Positions 53,024 through 60,971 of a stretch of 64,000 nt of DNA are shown here, piece after piece; the first letter of the stretch is position 1, and each line of letters starts with the position of its first letter. Made by a program: the position numbers and the translations under genes. The DNA is from CBDBBY01 sp965203215. Its GTDB lineage: Bacteria > Pseudomonadota > Alphaproteobacteria > Rhodobacterales > Rhodobacteraceae. The DNA is taken from contig CBDBBY010000001.1 of the NCBI GenBank assembly GCA_965203215.1, positions 1,302,001-1,366,000 on the forward strand, in the 5' to 3' direction. The notes beneath the pieces were generated by a model. That model saw nothing but the letters and a program-made list of their open reading frames with translations. It was not told the DNA's origin and made no database searches.

Positions 53024-53689
53024 TATCCAGAGACACTGTTCTCAAGCAAAGCACTTCTCTTCCGTTAACCACTTATATAGTTTGATTGCGCTGCGCAAAC
53101 AAACAGTTGCCAAGCTTGAATCTTTTTTGATTCGCTCGACAGATTTTACGCAAGCGCCGCTGCCTCCGTCCAACATGGTATCCGATGCTGCCGAGTAAAT
53201 CCAGTGCCTTTCGATAAACTATGCAAATGGTTGGATGGCGCCAACTGTATCCGGTCGCCATGCGCATTTAAGTCATTACCTGCGATGAAAAATTGACAGT
53301 AGTCAATTGCCCCGGGCAAGCCTTGGTTTCCTGAAGGTTCGGATCGACGCCTGCGCAGTTCAATTTTCGTGCCTGTATTTCAGAACGGCCATTGTATCAC
53401 TTATTTCGCAGAAAGTCCGTTGAGCCAAGCTGAAGATTTTGAACAGCATACGACTAGAGCCAACCCTTGCGGCCGATGACGTATTGACTTGTACTACGGC
53501 CGACAGCTGCTTCGTCGGTTGCAGAGAAGCATGAAACGAAAGCACCCTGCTGCTCTTGATGTATTCCCTATTTGATGCTTGCCTTCAAGGCGGGAATTTA
53601 GATTCACCGAGCGAGCGGTGAGGCAGCTGGCATTTTGCCAAGGATGCAAATCCAATAAGCGGGCAAGATATTGAACTGAAAACTGAGAG
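53024..53689. other. Spacer without a supported gene
   Basis: Small frames on both strands show no family resemblance and no good ribosome-binding site. The left end holds the upstream region of the orphan gene at 52966. Nothing else could be assigned. Confidence 0.35.
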
Positions 53690-54290
53690 CGTCGAGTTCC
53701 GCCGTAAAATGGCGGACCGACTCCCGTTGCCGGAACAGAAGGGAACATCAGCGCTCGAGCGCCTGACGGAACGGTGCTGGTCACGCCCACAGGTTTCAGC
53801 AAAGCCGATGCGACATTCGAAAGCTTGGTCTGCATGGACATGAACGGAGATGTGTTGGAAGGAAATCTCAAACCGGCCTCCAAAAGGTTCATGCACCTTG
53901 CAATGTACAGACAGCACTCAGGCATTGACGGCGTGGCGCACGGACCCCGGCGTTCGCTACGGTATTTGCCTCTTCAATCAAGGAATTACCCGTGGGTGTT
54001 CTGCCTGGACTGATCGCGACCTTCGGCTTCATCCCGACAGCCCTTTACGGCAGACCGTCCTCGCCAAAACTTGCGGCTGCCGTCGCAAGTTTTGCAAACT
54101 AATGTAGTGCCTTTCTTCTCCAAAACCATGGAGCGACGGCTGTCGGCGCTTCCATCGGGTAAACCTACCATCGCTTGGAGGTCACAGAAGCTTACGCAAT
54201 GACGGTTTGGGCGGCGGAACTGATTGGTGGAGTCAAGAAGCTTGCGCGAGAGCAGATAGAGGACCTTCCAATGCCGTCCTTCGATTTAGG
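53690..54290 (+). pseudogene. Decayed class II aldolase/adducin-family gene
   Basis: The plus strand still reads VAGTEGNISARAPDGTVLV, TPTGFSKADATFESLV, MNGDVLEGNLKPASKRFMHLAMYR, the hallmark N-terminal half of class II aldolases. Near 53935 the frame shifts by one; the next frame continues TPAFATVFASSIKELPVGVLPG, FGFIPTALYGRP, then AFLLQNHGATAVGASIG and YHRLEVTEAYAMTVWAAELIGG. Two TAA stops interrupt this second half (54100-54102 and 54160-54162). At the usual HxH metal site only HG remains. The gene cannot give an active enzyme. Relatives split or decarboxylate sugar-acid phosphates. Confidence 0.8.
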
Positions 54291-54798
54291 GCTTTTTCTC
54301 GCGGCATATGTCTGTTCCATGGCGTCCTCGCCACTGATTTGGATTGCAGCAGCGGGATTTCGGCATGAATGGAACTTTTTCCGACCAAGAAAATGACAAC
54401 CGGACCTGATTGCAGAATGCCCTAAGCAGGTCTCCGCCCAACAAAAACCTCCGGTTGCATCAGCGAAATTCCCAAGAAATCTTGTTGCGCAACAGCAAGC
54501 CGGCATACTCTGCCGCGCCGAGCCGCAATCCATCAACATTGGAATCCGCCGCCCGAATATTTGATGACATTAATGTGAAGCGTTTTGCACGGACTGCAAT
54601 ATCTTAAGTTTGCGAATGCAATCTTGATTTTGTCGGCCGGGGAGTTCGTCAGAACGACGCACTCCAGTTCAGCCACAATCACAATTTGTGCCGCTCGATG
54701 CACTTCCGGGCGCATATTGTAGTGGACGAGCGTGAGAAATATGTTTATAATCACAGCGTTTTGGCGGTTGCCTATGTCTGGAGAAGGAGCATCTGCTC
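54291..54798. other. Spacer before the MORN gene
   Basis: The frame continuing from the aldolase remnant runs to 54396 without recognisable content. The rest shows no supported gene. GAGAAGGAG at 54781-54789 is the ribosome-binding site of the MORN gene. Confidence 0.35.
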
Positions 54799-56478
54799 AT
54801 GACCGCAACCATTCGCGTGGTCTGCGCAATCGCACTGTTGGCATCGCCTGCGTGGGCACAGTCTGACAATGCAGACACGGCTGTGCATCGAGGAAACTAC
54901 AGCGGCAGTTACCTTGATGGAAAACGACACGGAATTGGCACCTACACTCTCTCGAACGGCTATGAGTATGTCGGCTACTGGGTAAACGGTGAGCGGCATG
55001 GTTCTGGAACTGAAACCCTTCCCAATGGCGCCGTTTACGTCGGAAATTTCGCGGAAGGCTTAAGGGAAGGCGTAGGAACAATTACTTACGAGGACGGCAG
55101 CACCTACAGCGGGACATGGTCAAAGGGCATCATTGACGGCGAGGGTACGGAAACCTTCACTGACGGCACGATATTCGAGGGGCGGTTTTCAGACGGCGTG
55201 AGACACGGGTTTGGCACTCTCACGCGCCTTGGTGGACACGAGTATTCAGGCGATTGGGCAGATGGGCGTCCGCACGGGCAAGGAACTCAACGGTATCCCG
55301 ACAACAGCGTGTACGTGGGTAATTTCGTTGAAGGCATTCGAGAGGGCCGCGGAACGATGACTTTCGCAAACAACTCGGTGTACGACGGTGATTGGTTCGG
55401 CGGGAAAATGAGCGGCTCCGGCGTCCTAACCTACGGAGATGGCACCAGCTTGTCCGGTACGTTCGTCGAGGGGCTGCTGGAAGGCGCCGGCAGGATGACA
55501 TTTCCGGACGGAAGCGCATTCGAGGGCGAATTCGTGAACGGAGTTCGCCAAGGCAGAGGCGCGATGAAATTCGCGGACGGGTCGGTGTACGACGGCGGGT
55601 GGACCAACGGCAGCATAGGCGGCTCCGGCGTCCTTACCTACGGAGATGGCACCAGCTTGTCCGGAACGTTCGTCGAGGGGCTGCTGGAAGGCGCCGGCAG
55701 GATGACATTTCCGGACGGAAGCGCATTCGAGGGCGAATTCGTGAACGGAGTTCGCCAAGGCAGAGGCGTGATGAAATTCGCGGATGGGTCGGTGTACGAC
55801 GGCGGGTGGACCAACGGCAGCATCGGCGGCTCCGGCGTCCTAACCTACGGAGATGGCACCAGCTTGTCCGGTACGTTCGTCGAGGGGCTGCTGGAAGGCG
55901 CCGGCAGGATGACATTTTCGGACGGAAGCGCATTCAAGGGCGAATTCGTGAACGGAGTTCGCCAAGGCAGAGGCATGATGAAATTCGCGGACGGGTCGGT
56001 GTACGACGGCGGGTGGATTGGCGGTCGCATCGGCGGCTCCGGCGAATACATTACCTCTGATGAAACCAAATTCGAAGGAACTTGGTCGGAAGGGTTGTTG
56101 AACGGAGATGGTTACGCAACCTACAAAGATGGAACGGTCTATGAAGGCAAATTCAAATCGTCGCGGTTCGACGGCTTCGGCATAATTACTTATCCGGACG
56201 GGCATACCTACGCAGGAGATTGGATAGCGGGCATAAAGCACGGTCAAGGTGAAGAAGTGCTCGCCGACGGTTCCCGTTACGCGGGGTCGTTTGCGAATGG
56301 CATCAGGTCTGGAACGGGCGTCTTTGAACGGTCCGACGGTTTCCGATACGAAGGGCAATGGGCAGATGACAAAATGCACGGATTCGGCAAGGCGAATTAT
56401 CCGAATGGCGACGTGTATGAGGGACTTTTCAAGGACAATGTTCCAACTGGAGAAGGCAGCTACGCGGATAATCCTTGA
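54799..56478 (+). CDS. Exported MORN-repeat protein
   Basis: A 559-residue protein made almost entirely of MORN repeats after a signal peptide (MTATIRVVCAIALLASPAWAQ). About 22 repeats of 23 residues follow the YxGxWxxGxxHGxGxxxxxDG pattern, for example YSGDWADGRPHGQGTQRYPD. Repeats of this kind form an elongated beta-strand array and often bind lipids or anchor other proteins, here probably in the periplasm or at the envelope. Codons 205-411 consist of three nearly identical 69-residue blocks, a sign of recent expansion. GAGAAGGAG precedes the ATG. It has no operon partner and its role is unknown. Confidence 0.88.
   Translation: MTATIRVVCAIALLASPAWAQSDNADTAVHRGNYSGSYLDGKRHGIGTYTLSNGYEYVGYWVNGERHGSGTETLPNGAVYVGNFAEGLREGVGTITYEDGSTYSGTWSKGIIDGEGTETFTDGTIFEGRFSDGVRHGFGTLTRLGGHEYSGDWADGRPHGQGTQRYPDNSVYVGNFVEGIREGRGTMTFANNSVYDGDWFGGKMSGSGVLTYGDGTSLSGTFVEGLLEGAGRMTFPDGSAFEGEFVNGVRQGRGAMKFADGSVYDGGWTNGSIGGSGVLTYGDGTSLSGTFVEGLLEGAGRMTFPDGSAFEGEFVNGVRQGRGVMKFADGSVYDGGWTNGSIGGSGVLTYGDGTSLSGTFVEGLLEGAGRMTFSDGSAFKGEFVNGVRQGRGMMKFADGSVYDGGWIGGRIGGSGEYITSDETKFEGTWSEGLLNGDGYATYKDGTVYEGKFKSSRFDGFGIITYPDGHTYAGDWIAGIKHGQGEEVLADGSRYAGSFANGIRSGTGVFERSDGFRYEGQWADDKMHGFGKANYPNGDVYEGLFKDNVPTGEGSYADNP
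55411..56031 (+). repeat. Three tandem 207-bp units inside the MORN gene
   Basis: Units start near 55411, 55618 and 55825, each beginning GGCTCCGGCGTCCT-ACCTACGG within its first bases. Each unit codes for 69 residues, that is three MORN repeats. The copies differ at only a few positions, so unit number could change by recombination without breaking the frame. Confidence 0.9.
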
Positions 56479-56580
56479 GACTCGATGCGGAACCGCAATC
56501 GCGCCGTCTTTGCAACGGAACGCTTTTTCTCCGCACTGAAGCGGGTTGCAAGATTCCATAGAATTGCTTAGGTTCGAATC

Positions 56581-56664
56581 ATGACCCTTGCAGCATGCCG
56601 CCTTGAAGGCGAATTACGCTTTCATTGCAGGTTCGGAACCGACCTACTGCTAAGACGCCTCTGA
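56581..56664 (+). CDS. leuL: Candidate leucine leader peptide before leuA
   Basis: A 27-codon frame from ATG 56581 to TGA 56662-56664, 82 bases upstream of the leuA ATG. It holds seven leucine codons, with the run CTA CTG CTA and a last CTC just before the stop (peptide end DLLLRRL). The stop and final Leu codon lie inside the 5' arm of a perfect 10-bp stem. This is the layout of a leucine attenuator. Only a weak ribosome-binding site is visible, and no T-run follows the stem, so it remains a proposal. Confidence 0.5.
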   Translation: MTLAACRLEGELRFHCRFGTDLLLRRL

Positions 56665-56695
56665 GCGTGCCGGTTCAGGCGCGTCCGCTCAGAGG
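56658..56695 (+). promoter_or_regulatory. leuA leader hairpin
   Basis: CCTCTGAGCG (56658-56667) pairs with 56686-56695 around an 18-base loop that can form a further GCC/GGC stem. A weaker alternative pairing, TGAGT (56696-56700) with ACTCA around 56720-56725, lies downstream. Competing stems beside leucine codons suggest control of leuA by leucyl-tRNA supply. No poly-T terminator is seen. Confidence 0.45.
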
Positions 56696-56746
56696 TGAGT
56701 TATCGCGCCGCCAAACACCACTCAACAAGGCCGAACCGGTGATCCG

Positions 56747-58321
56747 ATGCAGCAAGCAAGCAATACACCTCAAGACAAAGTTCTGATTTTCGATACGACA
56801 TTGCGCGATGGAGAACAGTCTCCTGGCGCAACGATGACGCATTCGGAAAAAACTGAAATCGCGCTCCTTTTGGACGACATGGGCGTGGACGTCATTGAAG
56901 CGGGATTTCCGATCGCGTCCGATGGCGACTTCCACGCGGTCCGGAAAGTGGCCGAAGTGGTCACCGGCGCCACTGTTTGCGGGCTCGCCCGCTCTTCCCT
57001 TGCCGACATCGACAGAGCTGCCGAAGCGCTGAAGAGCGCTCGAAGGCCAAGAATTCACACGTTTATTTCCACCTCGCCGATCCATATGAAGTACAAGCTG
57101 AAAATGGATCCCGACTCGGTGATCGACGCCATCGTGTCATCCGTCTCGCGCGCCAGGAAATACACGGATGACGTCCAGTGGTCGCCGGAAGACGGCACGA
57201 GGACCGAGCACGATTTCTTGTGCCGCGCTGTAGGGGCGGCTATTCGAGCCGGGGCGCGAACAATCAATATCCCCGATACCGTCGGCTATACGGCTCCCAA
57301 CGAGAGCGCCGGAATCATTCGAATGCTTCGAGAGCGCGTTCCGGGAATCGAAGACGTCGTGATCTCGACTCATTGCCACGATGACCTCGGCATGGCCGTG
57401 GCCAATTCGCTCGCCGCCGTGTGCGCCGGAGCGCGGCAGGTCGAATGCACGATAAACGGTCTCGGCGAGCGCGCGGGAAACGCCGCGCTTGAAGAGATCG
57501 TCATGGCCCTCCGCATTCGAAACGACATCATGCCGTTCCGGTCCGAAGTCGACACGACCAAGATAATGAACGCCAGCAGAGCGGTCTCGGATGCAACTGG
57601 ATTCCCGGTGCAGTACAACAAAGCCATCGTAGGCAAGAACGCCTTCGCCCATGAATCGGGAATCCATCAGGACGGAATGATCAAACATTCCGGAACCTAC
57701 GAAATCATGCGGCCGGAAGACGTCGGCCTCTCTGAGTCGAATCTTGTTCTGGGGAAACACTCTGGCCGGGCCGCTCTTCGGCAAAAGCTCGCGCATCTCG
57801 GCTACGAAGTCGGCGGCAATCGGCTCAATGACATCTTCGTGAAATTCAAGGATCTCGCGGACCGGAAAAAAGAGATTTTCGACGACGACCTCATTGCGAT
57901 CATGAGGGCGAACGCCAACGAATCGCCCGGCGACACTCTGCAGGTGAAGTACCTCAAGGTCGTGTGCGGATCCGAATCGCCGAAGACCGCGGAAATGATA
58001 ATTTCAGTCAACGGGCAGGATTGCGAGGTCCGGGCGGAGGGAGACGGTCCGGTCGACGCCGCATTCAATGCGGTCAAATCGGCGTTCCCGCACGGCGCGC
58101 GTCTTCAGCTCTATCAAGTGCAAGCGGTTACCCAAGGCACGGATGCCCAAGCGACCGTGAACATCAAGATTGAAGAAGGCGGAAGCATTGCGGCGGGTCA
58201 ATCTTCGGATACGGACACCATTCTTGCGTCGGCAAAAGCATATGTAAGTGCGCTGAACAACCTCGTCAGGCGACGCGAAAGATCTTCGGAATCGGATCTG
58301 TCCAAGGCTTTGGCCGTTTAG
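56747..58321 (+). CDS. leuA: 2-isopropylmalate synthase
   Basis: First committed step of leucine synthesis, from 2-oxoisovalerate and acetyl-CoA. The 524-residue protein begins VLIFDTTLRDGEQSPGATM (catalytic and metal motif), has GFPIASDGDFHAV, HCHDDLGMAVANSLAAV with the metal histidines, GLGERAGNAALEE and HESGIHQDGM, and ends in the LeuA allosteric domain (about 390-510) that senses leucine. It is preceded by a candidate leucine leader. mreB follows in the same direction after 153 bases with its own promoter. Confidence 0.94.
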   Translation: MQQASNTPQDKVLIFDTTLRDGEQSPGATMTHSEKTEIALLLDDMGVDVIEAGFPIASDGDFHAVRKVAEVVTGATVCGLARSSLADIDRAAEALKSARRPRIHTFISTSPIHMKYKLKMDPDSVIDAIVSSVSRARKYTDDVQWSPEDGTRTEHDFLCRAVGAAIRAGARTINIPDTVGYTAPNESAGIIRMLRERVPGIEDVVISTHCHDDLGMAVANSLAAVCAGARQVECTINGLGERAGNAALEEIVMALRIRNDIMPFRSEVDTTKIMNASRAVSDATGFPVQYNKAIVGKNAFAHESGIHQDGMIKHSGTYEIMRPEDVGLSESNLVLGKHSGRAALRQKLAHLGYEVGGNRLNDIFVKFKDLADRKKEIFDDDLIAIMRANANESPGDTLQVKYLKVVCGSESPKTAEMIISVNGQDCEVRAEGDGPVDAAFNAVKSAFPHGARLQLYQVQAVTQGTDAQATVNIKIEEGGSIAAGQSSDTDTILASAKAYVSALNNLVRRRERSSESDLSKALAV

Positions 58322-58389
58322 GCACCCGCGCAGAAATGCCCTGGCAGGCAATGCGAAGCAACAATCCTGCAGCTTCGCAACCGATTGCT

Positions 58390-58418
58390 TTGCGAGTCGC
58401 GCGCTGCTCGCATATATA
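58390..58418 (+). promoter_or_regulatory. Candidate mreB promoter
   Basis: TTGCGA (58390-58395) and TATATA (58413-58418) are 17 bases apart, 57 bases before the mreB ATG. This is a good sigma-70-like match within an otherwise GC-rich spacer. Confidence 0.45.
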
Positions 58419-58474
58419 CCGTGCGAATTCACGTCGAATGGCATCGACGGAAAATAGGAGCATCGCCGCAAAAA

Positions 58475-59515
58475 ATGTTCGGCCTGTTTTCAGGAATGAT
58501 GTCCTATCAAATGGCGATCGACCTTGGGACGGCGAATACGCTCGCTTACGTCAAGGGACGCGGAATCGTCCTCAATGAACCCTCCGTCGTAGCCTACCAA
58601 TACCACAACGGCGGGAAACAGGTGCTGGCGGTCGGCGAGGCCGCGAAGTCGATGATCGGCCGAACGCCTGATTCGATCCGGGTGATTCGTCCGATGCGCG
58701 ACGGCGTGATCGCGGATTTCGACGTCGCCGAAGAAATGATCAAATATTTCATCCGAAAGATCTACCGGCGGACGACGTTCCTCAAGCCAAAAGTCATCAT
58801 CTGCGTGCCCCACGGCGCGACGGCGGTCGAAAAGCGGGCGATTCGCCAATCGGTGCTTTCGGCCGGGGCCCGCAATGCCGGGCTTATCGCCGAACCCATC
58901 GCCGCGGCCGTCGGAGCTGGAATCAAGATATCCGATCCGCGCGGCTCGATGGTCGTCGACATCGGCGGAGGCACGACGGAAGTCGCTGTGCTGTCGCTCG
59001 GCGATATCGTGTACGCGAACTCGATTCGCGTCGGCGGGGACAAGATGGATGAAGCGCTCATCGCGTACCTCCGGCGGAAGCACAATTTGGCAATCGGCGA
59101 AAGCACGGCAGAGCGCGTAAAGAAAGTTCTGGGAACCGCGAAAAGCCCGGAAGAGCAATGCGGAGATACGTTGACCATCCGCGGCCTTGACCTCACAAAA
59201 GGCATTCCGAGAGAATTCTCCATGTCGCAGACCCAGGTCGCCGACGCGCTGGTCGGACCCCTCAACGAAATTCGTGATGCCGTCATGCTAGCGCTGGAAC
59301 AGACACCCCCCGACCTTGCTGCCGACATTGCAGACAGCGGCGTCATCTTGACAGGGGGCGGAGCCCTTTTGGGAGACCTCGACGCCGTGCTGCGAGAGCA
59401 AACAGGACTTTCGGTGACAATTGCAGAAGAACCGCTCAAGTGCGTCGCGATCGGAACCGGCAGATCGCTGGATATTTCCAAGCATCTGCGGCACGCAATC
59501 GACTATCACAGCTAA
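58475..59515 (+). CDS. mreB: Rod shape-determining actin homologue MreB
   Basis: A 346-residue bacterial actin that forms membrane-bound filaments steering cell-wall growth. The phosphate loops are IDLGTANTLAYVKG and VVDIGGGTTEVAVLS, with adenosine contacts in LTGGGALLGDLD. The amphipathic N-terminus (MFGLFSGMM) fits the membrane anchor. ATG 58475 is chosen because family members start at this point; the frame continues upstream to 58385 without similarity. It heads the mreBCD-PBP2-rodA run. Confidence 0.93.
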   Translation: MFGLFSGMMSYQMAIDLGTANTLAYVKGRGIVLNEPSVVAYQYHNGGKQVLAVGEAAKSMIGRTPDSIRVIRPMRDGVIADFDVAEEMIKYFIRKIYRRTTFLKPKVIICVPHGATAVEKRAIRQSVLSAGARNAGLIAEPIAAAVGAGIKISDPRGSMVVDIGGGTTEVAVLSLGDIVYANSIRVGGDKMDEALIAYLRRKHNLAIGESTAERVKKVLGTAKSPEEQCGDTLTIRGLDLTKGIPREFSMSQTQVADALVGPLNEIRDAVMLALEQTPPDLAADIADSGVILTGGGALLGDLDAVLREQTGLSVTIAEEPLKCVAIGTGRSLDISKHLRHAIDYHS

Positions 59516-59530
59516 TTCAAGCGGCGTACT

Positions 59531-60427
59531 GTGGCTTACCTAGGACATGGCTCCAACCAGATTTTTCGAAGATCGTTCAGGAGAGCATTCGCTTTTCTGG
59601 TCTTGTTCTTGCTTGTGTCAATCTTTCTGTTTTGGCGGATTCAGGGCGAGCGGGCTGAATCCATGCGGGCAAAGATCATCGATTTGCTGCCTTCGGCCAT
59701 TCAATTGGGGACCAAGCCGGGCGAAATCATTTACGACGTCGCCGTGGGAATTCAGGATATCGTTTCTTCCGACGATCGCATCAAGCAGTTGGAAGACGAG
59801 GTCAAGTCTCTGAAGGCTTGGCGCGCTTACGCCCGAGCGCTTGAAAAAGAGAATGCCAGTCTTCGCAACGTCGCCAGGGTCGGGTCGCAAACCCGCAGCT
59901 TGAGCTTCACTGCGGAAGTCCTCGCGGATACCAGCAACCACTTCGCGCAAACCGTGCTGATCAATGCCGGCGCCGAAAACGGAATTTCGGAGGGCTGGCC
60001 CGCGACAGACGGGCTCGGGCTCGTGGGCCGCGTGACCAGCGTGGGCGATTCCGTTTCCCGGGTCATTCTCTTGACGGATCCGAACAGTCGAATTCCCGTG
60101 GTGATCGAGCCTTCAGGCAGCCGAGCCTTGGTGATCGGAAACAATTCCTCCACACCTTTGATTCACATGATCCAAGGCGGCGAAGACATCGGGCTGGGCG
60201 ACAGAGTGATGACGTCCGGCGACGGCGGCGTCTTTCCGAGCAATTTGCTTGTGGGATATGTCGCGCAGGGTGGAACGGACCGGAGGCTCAGGGTGAACCT
60301 CGCGGCCAACTACCGAAAGCTGCAGTTCGTCGCCATTCTTCAAGTTGAATCGCCTGAAACGATCATCGAGAGCGACGGCCTCATCGTCACGGAATCGATT
60401 GGACTGGAAAAAACAGTATCGAACTGA
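59531..60427 (+). CDS. mreC: Rod shape-determining protein MreC
   Basis: A 298-residue inner-membrane protein: one N-terminal span (about 18-36), a coiled coil (DDRIKQLEDEVKSLKAW to LEKENASLRN) and a periplasmic double beta-barrel with INAGAENGISEGWPA, GLVGRVTSVGDSVSRVILLTDPNSRIPV and GDRVMTSGDGGVFPSNLLVG. It links MreB to the PBP2-RodA synthase. GTG 59531 is the start, 15 bases after mreB. Confidence 0.92.
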   Translation: MAYLGHGSNQIFRRSFRRAFAFLVLFLLVSIFLFWRIQGERAESMRAKIIDLLPSAIQLGTKPGEIIYDVAVGIQDIVSSDDRIKQLEDEVKSLKAWRAYARALEKENASLRNVARVGSQTRSLSFTAEVLADTSNHFAQTVLINAGAENGISEGWPATDGLGLVGRVTSVGDSVSRVILLTDPNSRIPVVIEPSGSRALVIGNNSSTPLIHMIQGGEDIGLGDRVMTSGDGGVFPSNLLVGYVAQGGTDRRLRVNLAANYRKLQFVAILQVESPETIIESDGLIVTESIGLEKTVSN

Positions 60428-60437
60428 TCGCGGCCTC

Positions 60438-60971
60438 ATGAACACGACATTGGAGGCTTGGGTTTACCGATTGCTTTTTGGCCTTGCGCTGGCGGCCTTG
60501 CTGTTCGCCGGCCTTGTGCCGAAGCCGGTGCTGCCGGAGCACATCCCCAGGCCCGACCTAGCCTTCTGCTTGGCTTCGGCTTGGATTTTGCGACGTCCCG
60601 ACTACGCGCCTGTCTCTTTAGTGATACTGTATGCATTGACGACCGAAGTCCTCTATCATCAACCTATCGGACTATGGTCTGCGCTCGTGTTCGCCGCGTT
60701 GATTTTTTTGCGTCGGCAAGTCGACCGCGTTCGCCATCTGTCGTTCTGGTTTGAATGGCTTCTGGTCTCGGGCACCATCGCGGGAGCAGCCATCATTTAC
60801 GGCGGCGTTCTCGTATTACTTTTCGTGCCCGCATCCATTATTCATCAAACGGCTTTGCACATGCTGACGACAATGCTTGCCTACCCCGCCGCCGTGCTCG
60901 TGACGAATTGGATTTTCCGCCTGAGAAAGTCAACCTCCACCGAGGCAAGCTTGCTGGAGAGCGGAAATTGA
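60438..60971 (+). CDS. mreD: Rod shape-determining protein MreD
   Basis: A 177-residue integral membrane protein with about five spans and the family-typical stretch PRPDLAFCLASAWILRRPDYAPV followed by TTEVLYHQPIGLWSALVFAALIFLRRQ. It belongs to the elongasome with MreC and RodA. It starts 10 bases after mreC, and its TGA overlaps the TTG start of the PBP2 gene. Confidence 0.88.
   Translation: MNTTLEAWVYRLLFGLALAALLFAGLVPKPVLPEHIPRPDLAFCLASAWILRRPDYAPVSLVILYALTTEVLYHQPIGLWSALVFAALIFLRRQVDRVRHLSFWFEWLLVSGTIAGAAIIYGGVLVLLFVPASIIHQTALHMLTTMLAYPAAVLVTNWIFRLRKSTSTEASLLESGN

Noticed and set aside
53494..53925. 143-codon minus-strand frame
   Set aside because: It is antisense to the aldolase pseudogene, whose plus-strand similarity is clear.
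55411..56031. Regular repeats that might be taken for a CRISPR array
   Set aside because: The units are contiguous, 207 bp long, in frame and encode MORN motifs; there are no spacers or cas genes. No CRISPR array was seen anywhere in the window.
55392..56060. 222-codon Arg-rich frame inside the MORN gene
   Set aside because: It is an alternative frame through the 207-bp repeats, with repetitive basic content and no start signal.
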